52,132 nt of DNA from Chitinophaga pinensis (GCA_945865295.1 CAMBDE010000006.1:1-52132); one strand, 5' to 3'. Counted from the stretch's first letter, positions 16,732 through 26,114 are shown. Translations and numbers: made by a program. The notes: generated from the sequence alone by a model not told the origin.

Positions 16732-16739
16732 TTAATTAT

Positions 16740-18119
16740 ATGTCAAAAAATTTTAAAATCACCTTATTTTTTATAGGCTCTCTGCTTCCCTTAATTGATA
16801 ATAACTTATTTATTGAAAAAACATATATTTATTTAATCATTAATTTGATTCTATATTTATCATGTGTTTTAAAAAAATATAATACTTTAATTCTTCTTTC
16901 TCCTTTGAATTTTATTTATCTCTACTGCCAAATATCTTTAATAATTGGCGATTATGCTTTCTTTAATGATTTGGTTAAGCATGCTAATTTAACAAATGAT
17001 TTATTAAATAATAATCATGTTAATCGTAGACTAGTTTTAGCATTGTATCAATTACTTCTTTTTTTCTTAACTTTTTACTTTTTATTGAATTTAAATGTTT
17101 ATGATAAAATAGTTCAATTAAAATTGAATAATCAATTTAATTTTAATTTAAATCCAAAAGTAAATTTTAAAAATAAAACTTTAATTCCTTTTTTTTGTAT
17201 ACCATTTCTTTTTTTAAGTTATTATTTAAACACACCGTTTTATTCAGGATATATTTCACATTATTTTGTTTTATATTTTGTTTTAAGTATAATTGTAATT
17301 TTTAGAAAAAAACCATATTTTGTAATTTCTGTATTTATTGGAATTTTAATTATGATTTTTACTTTTTATGGTGATCGTAGAGAAATAATTTATTTTTTAT
17401 ATGTCTCAATGATTTTATATGTTCTTTTTTTCCACGAGTATAAATTGAATATTTTTAAATCCACGATTTTATTTTTCATCACTATATTACTTATATTGAC
17501 TACTACTATTCTTCGAGTACTTTATGATCCTGAAAGTGGTAATATGAAAAATTTAAATGAATTTTCTGAATTGTTTATTAATTATTTTAATATTGAATTA
17601 TTTACATATTTCATTGTTGTAAATTTTGATATTGCAAATTTTTACATCCACGGACTAAATTCTATTAATTCGGTGTTAAATGATTTTTCATTAGTATCTT
17701 ATGGATCAACACTTTTAAAAGGTTTACTAATATTCTTACCAAGATCATATTTTCCTTTTAAACCCGAATCTATGTTGACATTATACACAAGTTATGTAGA
17801 TCCAATAAACAGAGATCTTGGAAATTCTTATCCTATTAATTTTATTGCTGAATTATTCTGGAATTTCCATATCTTTTCTTTATTAGTTATTTTTTTTCTT
17901 GGCTATTTATTTCACAAGATAACAATTAAATTTTTGTTCAATTTTAAACCTCAAATTAACAAAAGCTTAATATTTAAATTATCATTTATCGGACCATTTT
18001 TGAGTTACATAAGAGGAGCGGGTATAGAATATATAATTTATAGTGCATTTATATTTTTCATTATTTATTTTTTCCATACTTTGCAAGATAAAGTAATAAA
18101 AAAATTCCTATTAACTTAA
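16740..18119 (+). CDS. O-antigen/capsule polymerase (Wzy-like)
   Basis: A highly hydrophobic protein of about 459 residues with roughly ten to twelve predicted membrane segments spread over its length. A larger hydrophilic stretch follows around residues 255-350, including FYGDRREIIYFLYVS, and later LLIFLPRSYFPFKPES. This topology and the PRSYFPFKP-type loop are typical of Wzy/oligosaccharide repeat-unit polymerases, which share little sequence identity. I chose ATG 16740 over an in-frame TTG at 16728, which overlaps the previous stop. It would join lipid-linked repeats in the periplasm after flipping by the ABC protein at 11041. Confidence 0.75.
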   Translation: MSKNFKITLFFIGSLLPLIDNNLFIEKTYIYLIINLILYLSCVLKKYNTLILLSPLNFIYLYCQISLIIGDYAFFNDLVKHANLTNDLLNNNHVNRRLVLALYQLLLFFLTFYFLLNLNVYDKIVQLKLNNQFNFNLNPKVNFKNKTLIPFFCIPFLFLSYYLNTPFYSGYISHYFVLYFVLSIIVIFRKKPYFVISVFIGILIMIFTFYGDRREIIYFLYVSMILYVLFFHEYKLNIFKSTILFFITILLILTTTILRVLYDPESGNMKNLNEFSELFINYFNIELFTYFIVVNFDIANFYIHGLNSINSVLNDFSLVSYGSTLLKGLLIFLPRSYFPFKPESMLTLYTSYVDPINRDLGNSYPINFIAELFWNFHIFSLLVIFFLGYLFHKITIKFLFNFKPQINKSLIFKLSFIGPFLSYIRGAGIEYIIYSAFIFFIIYFFHTLQDKVIKKFLLT

Positions 18120-18171
18120 CCCAATTTTTAAAAACTTTTCATTTTATCAAATAATAAACAAACCTTTCATT

Positions 18172-19242
18172 ATGTTAGACAACAGCCAGCAAATATGTCC
18201 AATCTGTAAATCCAAAAATGTTAAAAAATTCAATAGTTATAAACATTTTTGTTACTCCTGTGGTGATTGCAATAGTATTTATCATGAAAAGAAGAATGGT
18301 CTTTATTTTTTAGAATATATTTTTCCTTCTAAATTAGCTTCTATGATTTTACCACAAAAAGCTTTTTTACGATTATATCATGCTCCAAAAGATTATAAAC
18401 CTTCATCTTTTTATGATATTTATAGTGCCGAATGTCAATCTCCTAATTCTATAAGACAATCTGAAGTAAATGAATTAATTGACAATTTAGCTTTAGTTGA
18501 TGAAACATTTCATGGTAAAAAGATATTAGATATTAGCGGGGGGCCAGGTTTGGTAGTAAAAGAATTAGGAAAAATCGCTAAAAGAGCCGTAGTAACTGAA
18601 TATAACGATTCTGCTACAGATGCCATGTCTAAAGTACTTGGAATTGAAGCAGTCAAGTATAGTTACTTGACTGATAAATTGGACAAAATCTTTGATGAAA
18701 AGTTTGACATTGTTCTGATTAGATCGTCGATTATTTTTTGTGATGATTTAGAAAAACTAATAGAATCAGTAAATACTATTTTAGAAGATGGTGGCATTGT
18801 TTTTGTGGAGACAATTATACCTACATTAGGTGAAGTATTTTGGTGGCAACAGATGGAATTCAAATTTCCAAGAATTTATTCTCAGGAGTATATTGAAAAA
18901 CTATTTTATAAATATGGTTTTTCACTTAAAATTGCACACAGAGAATATGGAAGTTATACAAGTAATAAATGGCGAAGAAAAACTACAATCGGACGAAAAA
19001 TCTTTACTTGGTTTGTTGATTTTCCAATGATGTTTGTTTATTATTTATTTTCACCTAAGAGCTCGATTGCAATAGATCAAAAAACTCATCATAAAATGTT
19101 GACACAAATTTGGCAAAAAAAACAATTCATAATCGGTGATCCAAGCCCAATTATAAAAGATAATTACATAACAAATGATATTCAATCCACCCATTTTACT
19201 CAGGTATATAACGGTTGGCTTAAGAAGCTAAAACAAAGATAA
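18172..19242 (+). CDS. Zinc-ribbon class I SAM methyltransferase
   Basis: The 356-residue protein starts with a Cys-rich ribbon (CPIC at residues 9-12 and CYSCGDC at 27-33), then a SAM domain with ILDISGGPGLVVKEL as motif I, VVTEYNDSATDAM, and IVLIRSSIIFCDDLEKLIES around motif IV. The sequence resembles the Methyltransf_23/11 group found in O-antigen loci. The C-terminal 80 residues lack known motifs. It is the third methyltransferase in the locus. The substrate is probably a sugar or a glycan end, but this is inference. Confidence 0.68.
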   Translation: MLDNSQQICPICKSKNVKKFNSYKHFCYSCGDCNSIYHEKKNGLYFLEYIFPSKLASMILPQKAFLRLYHAPKDYKPSSFYDIYSAECQSPNSIRQSEVNELIDNLALVDETFHGKKILDISGGPGLVVKELGKIAKRAVVTEYNDSATDAMSKVLGIEAVKYSYLTDKLDKIFDEKFDIVLIRSSIIFCDDLEKLIESVNTILEDGGIVFVETIIPTLGEVFWWQQMEFKFPRIYSQEYIEKLFYKYGFSLKIAHREYGSYTSNKWRRKTTIGRKIFTWFVDFPMMFVYYLFSPKSSIAIDQKTHHKMLTQIWQKKQFIIGDPSPIIKDNYITNDIQSTHFTQVYNGWLKKLKQR

Positions 19243-19249
19243 ATTTAAT

Positions 19250-20290
19250 GTGAAAAATTTAGTTATTCTACAAGGAATTCTTCCGTTTTATCGCAAACCT
19301 TTTTTTAATGAGTTATGTAAGTTATATAAGATAACAATTGTTCATTCAGGTTTTAAACAAAAAGATGATACAGATTTATTTACTGAAATAATTTTGCCAG
19401 TCATTACTATAAGAAATTTAAAATGGCAAAAAGGTTTATTTCATTATTTGAACACTATTAAGCCAGATATAATTATAGCTGGAGATGATTTAAGATATAT
19501 AAATTGGATCTTTGTAAGATATCTGTCACCAAGAAATATAATTTGGTCTTGGTGGGGTGTTGATGAAAACAAAAATAAATTTTTATCAATTCTAAAAATA
19601 AAATACTTATTTCCTCGTTCAGATAATTTTTTGTTTTATGATCAAGAAACTTTGAATAAGGTTCAAAATTATGGAATTAAAAAACAAAGATTATTTTTAG
19701 CTAATAATACAATTTATGTCGATCAAAAAGAATTTATTAAAAATTTTGATAATCGATTTTCATTTTTAAATGTTGGAACCTTAGATGTACGAAAACAAAA
19801 TGATATTCTAATTCGATGTTTTTCAAAATTAGTATATTTTAAAGGAAAACATTTAAAATTGTTTTTAATCGGAAACGGAACACAAGAAGACTACTTAATA
19901 TCGTTAATTAGTAAATACTCTATGGCAGATAACATTTTTTTAGTTGGTAAAATAGAGGCTCAAGATATTTTAAAAAATTACTATGATTTTTCACTTGCCT
20001 CTGTTTCATTTGGACAAGCTGGTTTGGCAATTTTACAAAGCATGGCATATGGGGTTCCCTTTTTGACCAAAAAAAATGCAATTACAGGAGGCGAAATTTC
20101 AAATATCAAAAATGGTATAAATGGAATTTTATGTGAAGATTCAGAAAATTCACTATTTGAAAGTTTAGTTTGGTGTGTTGATAATCCACAAAAATGTCAA
20201 GAGATGGGTTTTAATTCCTATAATTATTATAAATCAAATGCTACTATTTATGGTATGGTAGAAGCATTCAAAAATGCTATTCAAAAATGA
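19250..20290 (+). CDS. Glycosyltransferase family 4
   Basis: A 346-residue GT-B transferase with an apparent GTG start (GTG AAA AAT TTA). ILQGILPFYRKPFFNELCK at the N-terminus and NVGTLDVRKQNDILIRCFSK at the start of the C-terminal domain are typical of GT4 enzymes. The donor block LASVSFGQAGLAILQSMAYG and VPFLTKKNAITGGE carry the glutamine/serine-rich variant of the EX7E region. It overlaps the next gene by 4 nt (ATGA). Donor and acceptor cannot be predicted. Confidence 0.75.
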   Translation: MKNLVILQGILPFYRKPFFNELCKLYKITIVHSGFKQKDDTDLFTEIILPVITIRNLKWQKGLFHYLNTIKPDIIIAGDDLRYINWIFVRYLSPRNIIWSWWGVDENKNKFLSILKIKYLFPRSDNFLFYDQETLNKVQNYGIKKQRLFLANNTIYVDQKEFIKNFDNRFSFLNVGTLDVRKQNDILIRCFSKLVYFKGKHLKLFLIGNGTQEDYLISLISKYSMADNIFLVGKIEAQDILKNYYDFSLASVSFGQAGLAILQSMAYGVPFLTKKNAITGGEISNIKNGINGILCEDSENSLFESLVWCVDNPQKCQEMGFNSYNYYKSNATIYGMVEAFKNAIQK

Positions 20291-21432
20291 TTATAGTCGG
20301 TGTTGATGCAACACGAAGTCGTTCAGGTGGGGCAAAAGCACATTTGATAGGAATATTAAGCGAAATTGATCCGCTTAATTATAGAATAAAGTTAATACAC
20401 ATTTGGGGGTATAAAGAATTGCTTGAAATTCTTCCAGAAAGACCTTGGTTAATTAAGCATTTACCTAATGAAATATCTACTGGATCAATTATAAGACAGA
20501 TATGGTGGCAGTTTTGGATTTTACCAAAAGAACTAAAAAAGTTTAAGTGTAGTGTGGTTTTTAATACAGATGCTGGGTCAGTATGCTATTTTAAACCAGG
20601 TGTAACACTCAGTCAGGATATGCTCTCTTTTGAACCAGGTGAAATGAAGCGTTTCGGTTTTTCAATTGCTCGTTTAAGATTATTGTTATTATTAGCTATT
20701 CAAATCAAATCTCTATCTAAAGCCAGTTTGCCGATTTTTTTAACCAATTATGCTTCTGAGGTGATTCAACGAAAAACCGGTTTCTTGCATAAAAAAGTTA
20801 TAATTCCTCATGGGATTGGCAAAGAATTTCATGAACTTGGAAATACTAAAAATAATATAATTATTGCAAAAGATCTTTACAAAGTTGTTTATGTTTCAAA
20901 TGTAGCTTTTTATAAGCATCAATGGCATGTAGTAAGTGCAATTAATTTACTTCGTAAAAAAGGTTATAATTTATCTATTACTTTTGTTGGTGGAGGCAAA
21001 GGAAAAGCTCAACGAAAATTTGAAAATGAAGTCTCAAAAGTTAATAAGCAGGCGGATTGGATTTTACAAAAAGGTTTTATGTCTCATGAAGAACTTATTA
21101 AAATATTGTGTGAATCAGATATTTTTCTTTTTGCATCAAGTTGTGAGAATATGCCTGTAACTTTATTAGAAGGTATGGCTGCTGGATTACCAATTATTTG
21201 TTCAAATAGAGGTCCAATGCCTGAGATTTTACAAGACGGTGGATTATATTTCAATCCTGAGAGTGTTGAAAGCATTTCATATGCACTCAAAAATATAATA
21301 GATGATTTGGAATTACGTAAAAAACTCGCAAGTCGATCAAAGGTGCTTTCAAAGCAATATACTTGGGAAAAATGTGCTGATACCACATGGAATATAATAT
21401 CACAGGTTGGAACTGGAGAAAAAAACATGTAA
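20287..21432 (+). CDS. Glycosyltransferase family 4
   Basis: A 381-residue transferase with the clearest GT4 signature in this part of the locus: IFLFASSCENMPVTLLEGMA with the two conserved glutamates, AAGLPIICSNRGPMPEILQD, and a final helix LSKQYTWEKCADTTWNII. The N-terminus VGVDATRSRSGGAKAHLIGI resembles mannosyl-, rhamnosyl- or fucosyl-type enzymes. It starts inside the previous gene's stop (ATGA overlap), so the two are translated together. It marks the end of the very AT-rich core; the following gene has less extreme composition. Confidence 0.8.
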   Translation: MIIVGVDATRSRSGGAKAHLIGILSEIDPLNYRIKLIHIWGYKELLEILPERPWLIKHLPNEISTGSIIRQIWWQFWILPKELKKFKCSVVFNTDAGSVCYFKPGVTLSQDMLSFEPGEMKRFGFSIARLRLLLLLAIQIKSLSKASLPIFLTNYASEVIQRKTGFLHKKVIIPHGIGKEFHELGNTKNNIIIAKDLYKVVYVSNVAFYKHQWHVVSAINLLRKKGYNLSITFVGGGKGKAQRKFENEVSKVNKQADWILQKGFMSHEELIKILCESDIFLFASSCENMPVTLLEGMAAGLPIICSNRGPMPEILQDGGLYFNPESVESISYALKNIIDDLELRKKLASRSKVLSKQYTWEKCADTTWNIISQVGTGEKNM

Positions 21433-21452
21433 TTACTTAATTAATTTAAAAA

Positions 21453-22589
21453 ATGAATATTTTAAATCAAATTTGCACAAACTGTGTGATGGATACTACA
21501 GACACCAAGATTCAATTTGATGAGAATGGAATTTGTGATCACTGTAGAGCTTTTGAGATAGAAATTAAGCCACACTGGCATACTAATGATAGGGGAGCGA
21601 AAGCTTTAAAAAGTATTATAGAAAAAATTAAAAAAGAAGGCAAAGGAAAAGATTTTGATTGTATGATGGGGATGAGCGGAGGTATAGATAGCTCATTTTT
21701 GTTGTATAAAATGGTTTCTGAATTCGGGTTACGACCACTGGTATTTCATGTTGATGCCGGTTGGAACTCGCAAATCGCAGTTAATAATATCGAAAGACTC
21801 GTTGACGGATTAGGACTTGACTTATTTACTGAGGTAATCAACTGGGAGGAAATGAAAGATCTTCAACTGGCATTTTTCAAATCTGGCGTGCCGCATATTG
21901 ATGTTCCTCAAGATCATGCATTCTTCGCTACGATGTACAAGTTTGCATCGAAATATAAAATTAAAACTATTTTAACTGGTGGGAATTATTCAACAGAGTG
22001 CGTAAGAAACCCATTAGAGTGGATGTATTACCAATCAGATTCAATCCAATTAAAGGATATTTACAGAAAGTTTGGTTCAGGTAAGTTGAAAGATTATAAA
22101 ATCACCAACATATTATGGCACAAAATCTGGTTACCTTATTTCAAGGGAATTAAGTTATACCGTCCATTAGATTTAATTCCTTACAATAAGGAACACGCTA
22201 TGCAAGAATTGGTGGATAAATTTGGATATCAAAAATATCCTCAAAAACATTTTGAATCACGATTTACGAAGTTTTATGAAGGTTTTTGGTTACCTGAAAG
22301 ATTTGGTTTTGATACTAGAAAAGTTCAATTTTCGAGTTTGATATTAACCAATCAAATGACTCGAGATGAAGCTCTGTTGAAACTAAATGAAAAAGTATAT
22401 TCAAAAGAACAAATTGATGAAGATTTCGAGTATATATCAAATAAACTTGGTATATCTGTTGATGAGTTATGGTCATATTTTAATGCTCCTAAAAAAACTT
22501 ACAAGGATTATAAATCCCAAGAAAACTTATATTTTTTGGGAGCCAAAGCCATGAGATTTTTCAAATTAGAAAAAGGAGGAAAAAGATGA
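21453..22589 (+). CDS. wbpG: N-acetyl sugar amidotransferase (WbpG/PseA family)
   Basis: At 378 residues this matches the ATP-dependent PP-loop amidotransferases that convert an N-acetyl sugar to an acetamidino (amidine) sugar. A four-cysteine zinc-type site (Cys8, Cys11, Cys28, Cys31) precedes the PP-loop SGGIDSSF. LTGGNYSTECVRNP and PYNKEHAMQELVDKFGY are strongly conserved in the family. Ammonia is normally provided by HisH and HisF paralogues, which are the next two genes, with 4- and 7-nt overlaps. In P. aeruginosa the WbpG/HisH2/HisF2 trio amidates a ManNAc-uronic acid derivative. Here the acceptor sugar is unknown. Confidence 0.88.
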   Translation: MNILNQICTNCVMDTTDTKIQFDENGICDHCRAFEIEIKPHWHTNDRGAKALKSIIEKIKKEGKGKDFDCMMGMSGGIDSSFLLYKMVSEFGLRPLVFHVDAGWNSQIAVNNIERLVDGLGLDLFTEVINWEEMKDLQLAFFKSGVPHIDVPQDHAFFATMYKFASKYKIKTILTGGNYSTECVRNPLEWMYYQSDSIQLKDIYRKFGSGKLKDYKITNILWHKIWLPYFKGIKLYRPLDLIPYNKEHAMQELVDKFGYQKYPQKHFESRFTKFYEGFWLPERFGFDTRKVQFSSLILTNQMTRDEALLKLNEKVYSKEQIDEDFEYISNKLGISVDELWSYFNAPKKTYKDYKSQENLYFLGAKAMRFFKLEKGGKR

Positions 22590-23206
22590 TAGGAATCATA
22601 AATTATGGATCAGGTAACATACAAGCAGTAGCCAATATTTATAAAAGAGTTGGTATATCACATAAAATAGTGAACACCAAAAATGATTTTGACCAAGTAG
22701 AAAAGTTGATACTTCCTGGTGTTGGAGCTTTTGATGCAACAATGAAGGTTTTAAATAATTCAGGATTACGTGACGCTCTAGATTATCATGTGTTGGAAAA
22801 ACAAAAACCAGTTCTTGGGATTTGTGTTGGAATGCAAATTATGAGTAATGGAAGTGAGGAAGGACACGAAGCTGGTTTAGGATGGATAAAAGGAAAGGTA
22901 AAAAAGTTTGATATTTCTAAGATACTGCAAAAGCCATTTCTTCCACATATGGGATGGAATACAATAAGTCATATTTCAAATTCAGCATTGTTTCAAAATA
23001 TTGATAATGTTTTAGGTTTTTATTTTGTTCATAGTTTTTACTATGAAACAGAAAAACAAGAATCTAGATTGGCTCAGACGCATTATGGTGAATTATTTAC
23101 TTCAGCTGTCAACGATCGTCAAATTTATGGCGTTCAATTTCACCCTGAAAAGAGCCATATAAATGGTATTACGTTACTTACAAATTTTGCAGATATACAA
23201 TGTTAA
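22586..23206 (+). CDS. hisH: HisH-like glutamine amidotransferase for sugar amidation
   Basis: A class I glutaminase of 206 residues. Oxyanion-strand PGVGAFDATM is followed by the nucleophile Cys80 in GICVGMQIM, HMGWNTI and the catalytic His186/Glu188 in QFHPEKSH, so the triad is intact. HisH normally delivers ammonia to HisF in histidine synthesis. No other his genes are present and it overlaps wbpG by 4 nt and the HisF-like gene by 7 nt, pointing to ammonia supply for the sugar amidotransferase rather than histidine synthesis. Confidence 0.88.
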   Translation: MIGIINYGSGNIQAVANIYKRVGISHKIVNTKNDFDQVEKLILPGVGAFDATMKVLNNSGLRDALDYHVLEKQKPVLGICVGMQIMSNGSEEGHEAGLGWIKGKVKKFDISKILQKPFLPHMGWNTISHISNSALFQNIDNVLGFYFVHSFYYETEKQESRLAQTHYGELFTSAVNDRQIYGVQFHPEKSHINGITLLTNFADIQC

Positions 23207-23967
23207 GAGCAAGAATTATTCCTTGTCTATTGGTACACAAAAAGGGTTTGGTAAAGACCAAAAAATTTTCAGAGCCAAAATATGTCGGAGACCCTATCAA
23301 TGCAGTGAAAATATTTAATGAAAAAGAAGTTGATGAATTAATGGTTTTAGATATTGATGCTAGCTCTGAATCACGTCAACCAGATTTTGAAATGATAAAA
23401 AATTTGGCAAATGAATGCAGAATGCCTTTTTGTTATGGTGGTGGTGTAACTACAGTTGATCAAGCTAAAAAAATCATCTCCCTCGGTGCTGAAAAAGTAG
23501 CGTTGAGTCATAGTGCTATTTCAAACACTAATCTATTACGTTACATTGCTAAAGAGGTTGGAAATCAAAGCGTAGTAGTTATTTTAGATGTAAAAAAAAG
23601 CGGTATACTAAAAGGAGGCGGTTATGATTTATTTACTAAAAATGGAAAACAGAGGGCTGATGTAAAAATTTTAGATTTTATATCCGAGTTAAATAGTATA
23701 GGAATTGGAGAAATAGTAATAAACTCGATTGATAACGATGGAATGATGACTGGTTATGATTTTAAACTAATTGATTTGATTCGAAATCATACTGATTTGC
23801 CTATTACAGTTCTAGGTGGTGCAGGTAGTCTTGTTCATATTAAAGAGGTAATATCGAGGTATAAAATAATAGGAGTTGCAGCTGGAAGTTTATTTGTGTT
23901 CAAAGGAAAGTACAATGCTGTGTTAATTAACTATCCAAATCGCGAAGAAAAGTTTGCATTATTTTAA
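23200..23967 (+). CDS. hisF: HisF-like ammonia-channelling partner for sugar amidation
   Basis: A TIM-barrel HisF paralogue of 255 residues. The N-terminus reads RIIPCLLVHKKGLVKT. True imidazole-glycerol-phosphate synthases carry an essential aspartate at position 11 (CLDV), whereas this protein has leucine there (CLLV). This replacement is seen in HisF2/WbpH-type proteins of O-antigen loci and argues that the cyclase reaction is lost while the barrel still conveys ammonia. VVILDVKKSG and INSIDNDGMMTGYDF keep the general HisF pattern. It lies between HisH and the bi-domain oxidoreductase, with 7-nt and 2-nt junctions. Confidence 0.85.
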   Translation: MLRARIIPCLLVHKKGLVKTKKFSEPKYVGDPINAVKIFNEKEVDELMVLDIDASSESRQPDFEMIKNLANECRMPFCYGGGVTTVDQAKKIISLGAEKVALSHSAISNTNLLRYIAKEVGNQSVVVILDVKKSGILKGGGYDLFTKNGKQRADVKILDFISELNSIGIGEIVINSIDNDGMMTGYDFKLIDLIRNHTDLPITVLGGAGSLVHIKEVISRYKIIGVAAGSLFVFKGKYNAVLINYPNREEKFALF

Positions 23968-23969
23968 TT

Positions 23970-26093
23970 ATGAAACAAATCATACAAGATCTCAAAAACG
24001 GTAATACAATCCTTGAGGAAGTACCCGCACCGGACGTAAAAGTTGGTCATTTGTTAATTGAAACCACTAGGTCTTTAGTATCTTTAGGTACTGAACGAAT
24101 GTTGGTAGAATTTGGAAAATCCAATTTTATTCAAAAGGCACAGCAACAACCGGATAAAGTAAAAGAAGTTTTAAATAAAATTAAAACAGATGGCCTAAGA
24201 CCTACAATAAATGCTGTGTTAAATAAATTAGGCCAGCCGATTTCTTTAGGTTATTGCAATGTAGGAAGGGTAATAGCAATTGGGAAAGGAGTTGAAGGCT
24301 TTTCAATTGGTGATCGTGTGGCATCAAATGGTCCGCATGCTGAATATGTTTGTGTCCCAAAGAACTTAGTTGTTCAAATTCCAGAGGGTGTTTCTGATGA
24401 GGAAGCCTCATTTACAGTAATTGGAGCAATTGGTCTTCAAGGAATCCGTCTAGCCAACCCAACTCTAGGCGAAACAGTTGTAGTAGTTGGTTTAGGTTTG
24501 ATTGGATTAGTAACTGCACAATTATTAAAAGCTAATGGCTGTAAGGTAATTGGTTTTGATTATGATGAAGTTAAAATTGAATTAGCCCGTAAATTAGGAA
24601 TAGATGCTGTAAATCCTGCAACGGGTGTTGACCAAGTTAGTTATGTCCAGAGCTTAACAGGAAATATCGGTGCGGATGCTGTAATTATCACTGCCTCAAA
24701 TAAAAGCAATGAGATTATTTCTCAATCGGCTAAAATGTCTCGAAAAAGAGGTAGAATTATTTTAGTAGGTGTAATAGGGTTAGATATTTCTCGAGCTGAT
24801 TTTTATGAAAAAGAATTAACTTTTCAGGTTTCTTGCTCTTATGGTCCGGGACGATATGATGAACAATATGAGCAAAAGGGGCAAGATTATCCACTTCCCT
24901 TTGTTCGTTGGACTGAAAAGCGCAATTTTGAAACCATTTTAAATGCTATTGCTTCTAATTCAATAGATGTCAAAAGTTTAATTACAGAAAGGATTTCACT
25001 AGACAATTATAATGTTATTTATTCCGATATGAATAATAGAAAATCAATTGCATCCATTTTAGAATATCCTGATAAAGAGCTAATTCAACCAAATAGGTCA
25101 ATTAGATTAAATACAATTGATTTTCAGCGTGGACATGGTGTTGTTGGCATAATTGGTGCGGGTAATTTTACTTCAGCCATGATTTTGCCTTGCTTAAAAA
25201 AGACTCAAGCAAAGCTAAAGTATATTGCGAGTTCAGGTGGGTTAACTGGAACTGTACTAGCGAAAAAATATAATATTGCCAATTCTACAACGGATAACAA
25301 ATCAATCTTGAATGATGAAAATGTTGACTTAGTAATGGTGACAACTCGACACAATTCTCACGCATCTATAGTTGTTCAAGCATTAGATCATGGGAAGCAT
25401 GTTTTTGTTGAAAAACCATTAGCCCTTAATCTGATAGAGCTTGATCAAATTATTGAGGCAACAGAAAAATCTAAGAAAACTGTAACAGTAGGTTTCAATA
25501 GACGTTTTGCGCCTTTAGCAATTAAGATGAAAGCGCTCCTTGGAAATAGCGGATCACCTATGAATATTGTCGCTACCATGAATGCAGGATTTATACCTGG
25601 TAATGTTTGGGTTCATGATATGGAAGTTGGCGGAGGTAGAATCATTGGAGAAGCTTGCCATTTTATAGATTTGATTTCCTTTTTAACTAATTCACATGTT
25701 GTTTCTGTATGTATTAATGCTCTGGGTCACCATCCAATGGATAATTCAGACAATGCATCAATATTATTGAAATATGAAAATGGAACGAATGCAGTAATTA
25801 ACTATTTTGCCAATGGTTCAAAGGCTTATTCAAAGGAAAGGGTAGAGGTATATCATCAGGAAAGAACTTTAGTGATGGATAATTGGCGTAAGTTAACGGG
25901 TTATGGCTTTAAAAACTTTAGTTCAGCTTCTTCTGGACAAGACAAAGGGCACCAAAGTCAATTTAATCTTTTAATAGAATCCATAACAAAAGGTGGTAAT
26001 CAAATCATTCCATTTGACCAAATCATCAATACGACCAAGGCCAGCTTTGCTGCAATAGAAAGTTTAAGAAATGGCACTTGGATTAATATTTAA
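23970..26093 (+). CDS. Bi-domain oxidoreductase: alcohol-dehydrogenase-like plus Gfo/Idh/MocA
   Basis: A 707-residue fusion. The N-terminal half is a medium-chain dehydrogenase with a GroES-like segment (SLGTERMLVEFG), GDRVASNGPHAEYV, and a Rossmann loop VVVVGLGLIGLVTAQLLKAN. The C-terminal half (from about residue 385) is a Gfo/Idh/MocA oxidoreductase with VGIIGAGNFTSAMI as the dinucleotide loop and VFVEKPLALN containing the catalytic Lys of the EKP motif. Such fusions are recognised in polysaccharide loci, often beside WbpG or heparinase-like genes. Oxidation followed by reduction to epimerise or deoxygenate a bound sugar nucleotide is a plausible role, but the substrate is unknown. Confidence 0.82.
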   Translation: MKQIIQDLKNGNTILEEVPAPDVKVGHLLIETTRSLVSLGTERMLVEFGKSNFIQKAQQQPDKVKEVLNKIKTDGLRPTINAVLNKLGQPISLGYCNVGRVIAIGKGVEGFSIGDRVASNGPHAEYVCVPKNLVVQIPEGVSDEEASFTVIGAIGLQGIRLANPTLGETVVVVGLGLIGLVTAQLLKANGCKVIGFDYDEVKIELARKLGIDAVNPATGVDQVSYVQSLTGNIGADAVIITASNKSNEIISQSAKMSRKRGRIILVGVIGLDISRADFYEKELTFQVSCSYGPGRYDEQYEQKGQDYPLPFVRWTEKRNFETILNAIASNSIDVKSLITERISLDNYNVIYSDMNNRKSIASILEYPDKELIQPNRSIRLNTIDFQRGHGVVGIIGAGNFTSAMILPCLKKTQAKLKYIASSGGLTGTVLAKKYNIANSTTDNKSILNDENVDLVMVTTRHNSHASIVVQALDHGKHVFVEKPLALNLIELDQIIEATEKSKKTVTVGFNRRFAPLAIKMKALLGNSGSPMNIVATMNAGFIPGNVWVHDMEVGGGRIIGEACHFIDLISFLTNSHVVSVCINALGHHPMDNSDNASILLKYENGTNAVINYFANGSKAYSKERVEVYHQERTLVMDNWRKLTGYGFKNFSSASSGQDKGHQSQFNLLIESITKGGNQIIPFDQIINTTKASFAAIESLRNGTWINI

Positions 26094-26114
26094 TAAAGTT
26101 TTAAAATCAATATT

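Noticed and set aside
16728..16739. TTG as start of the polymerase gene
   Set aside because: The ATG at 16740 is in frame, avoids overlap with the previous stop and gives a more usual N-terminus.
22586..23967. Histidine biosynthesis HisH/HisF pair
   Set aside because: No other his genes are near, the HisF Asp11 is Leu, and both overlap or touch wbpG, so they serve sugar amidation.
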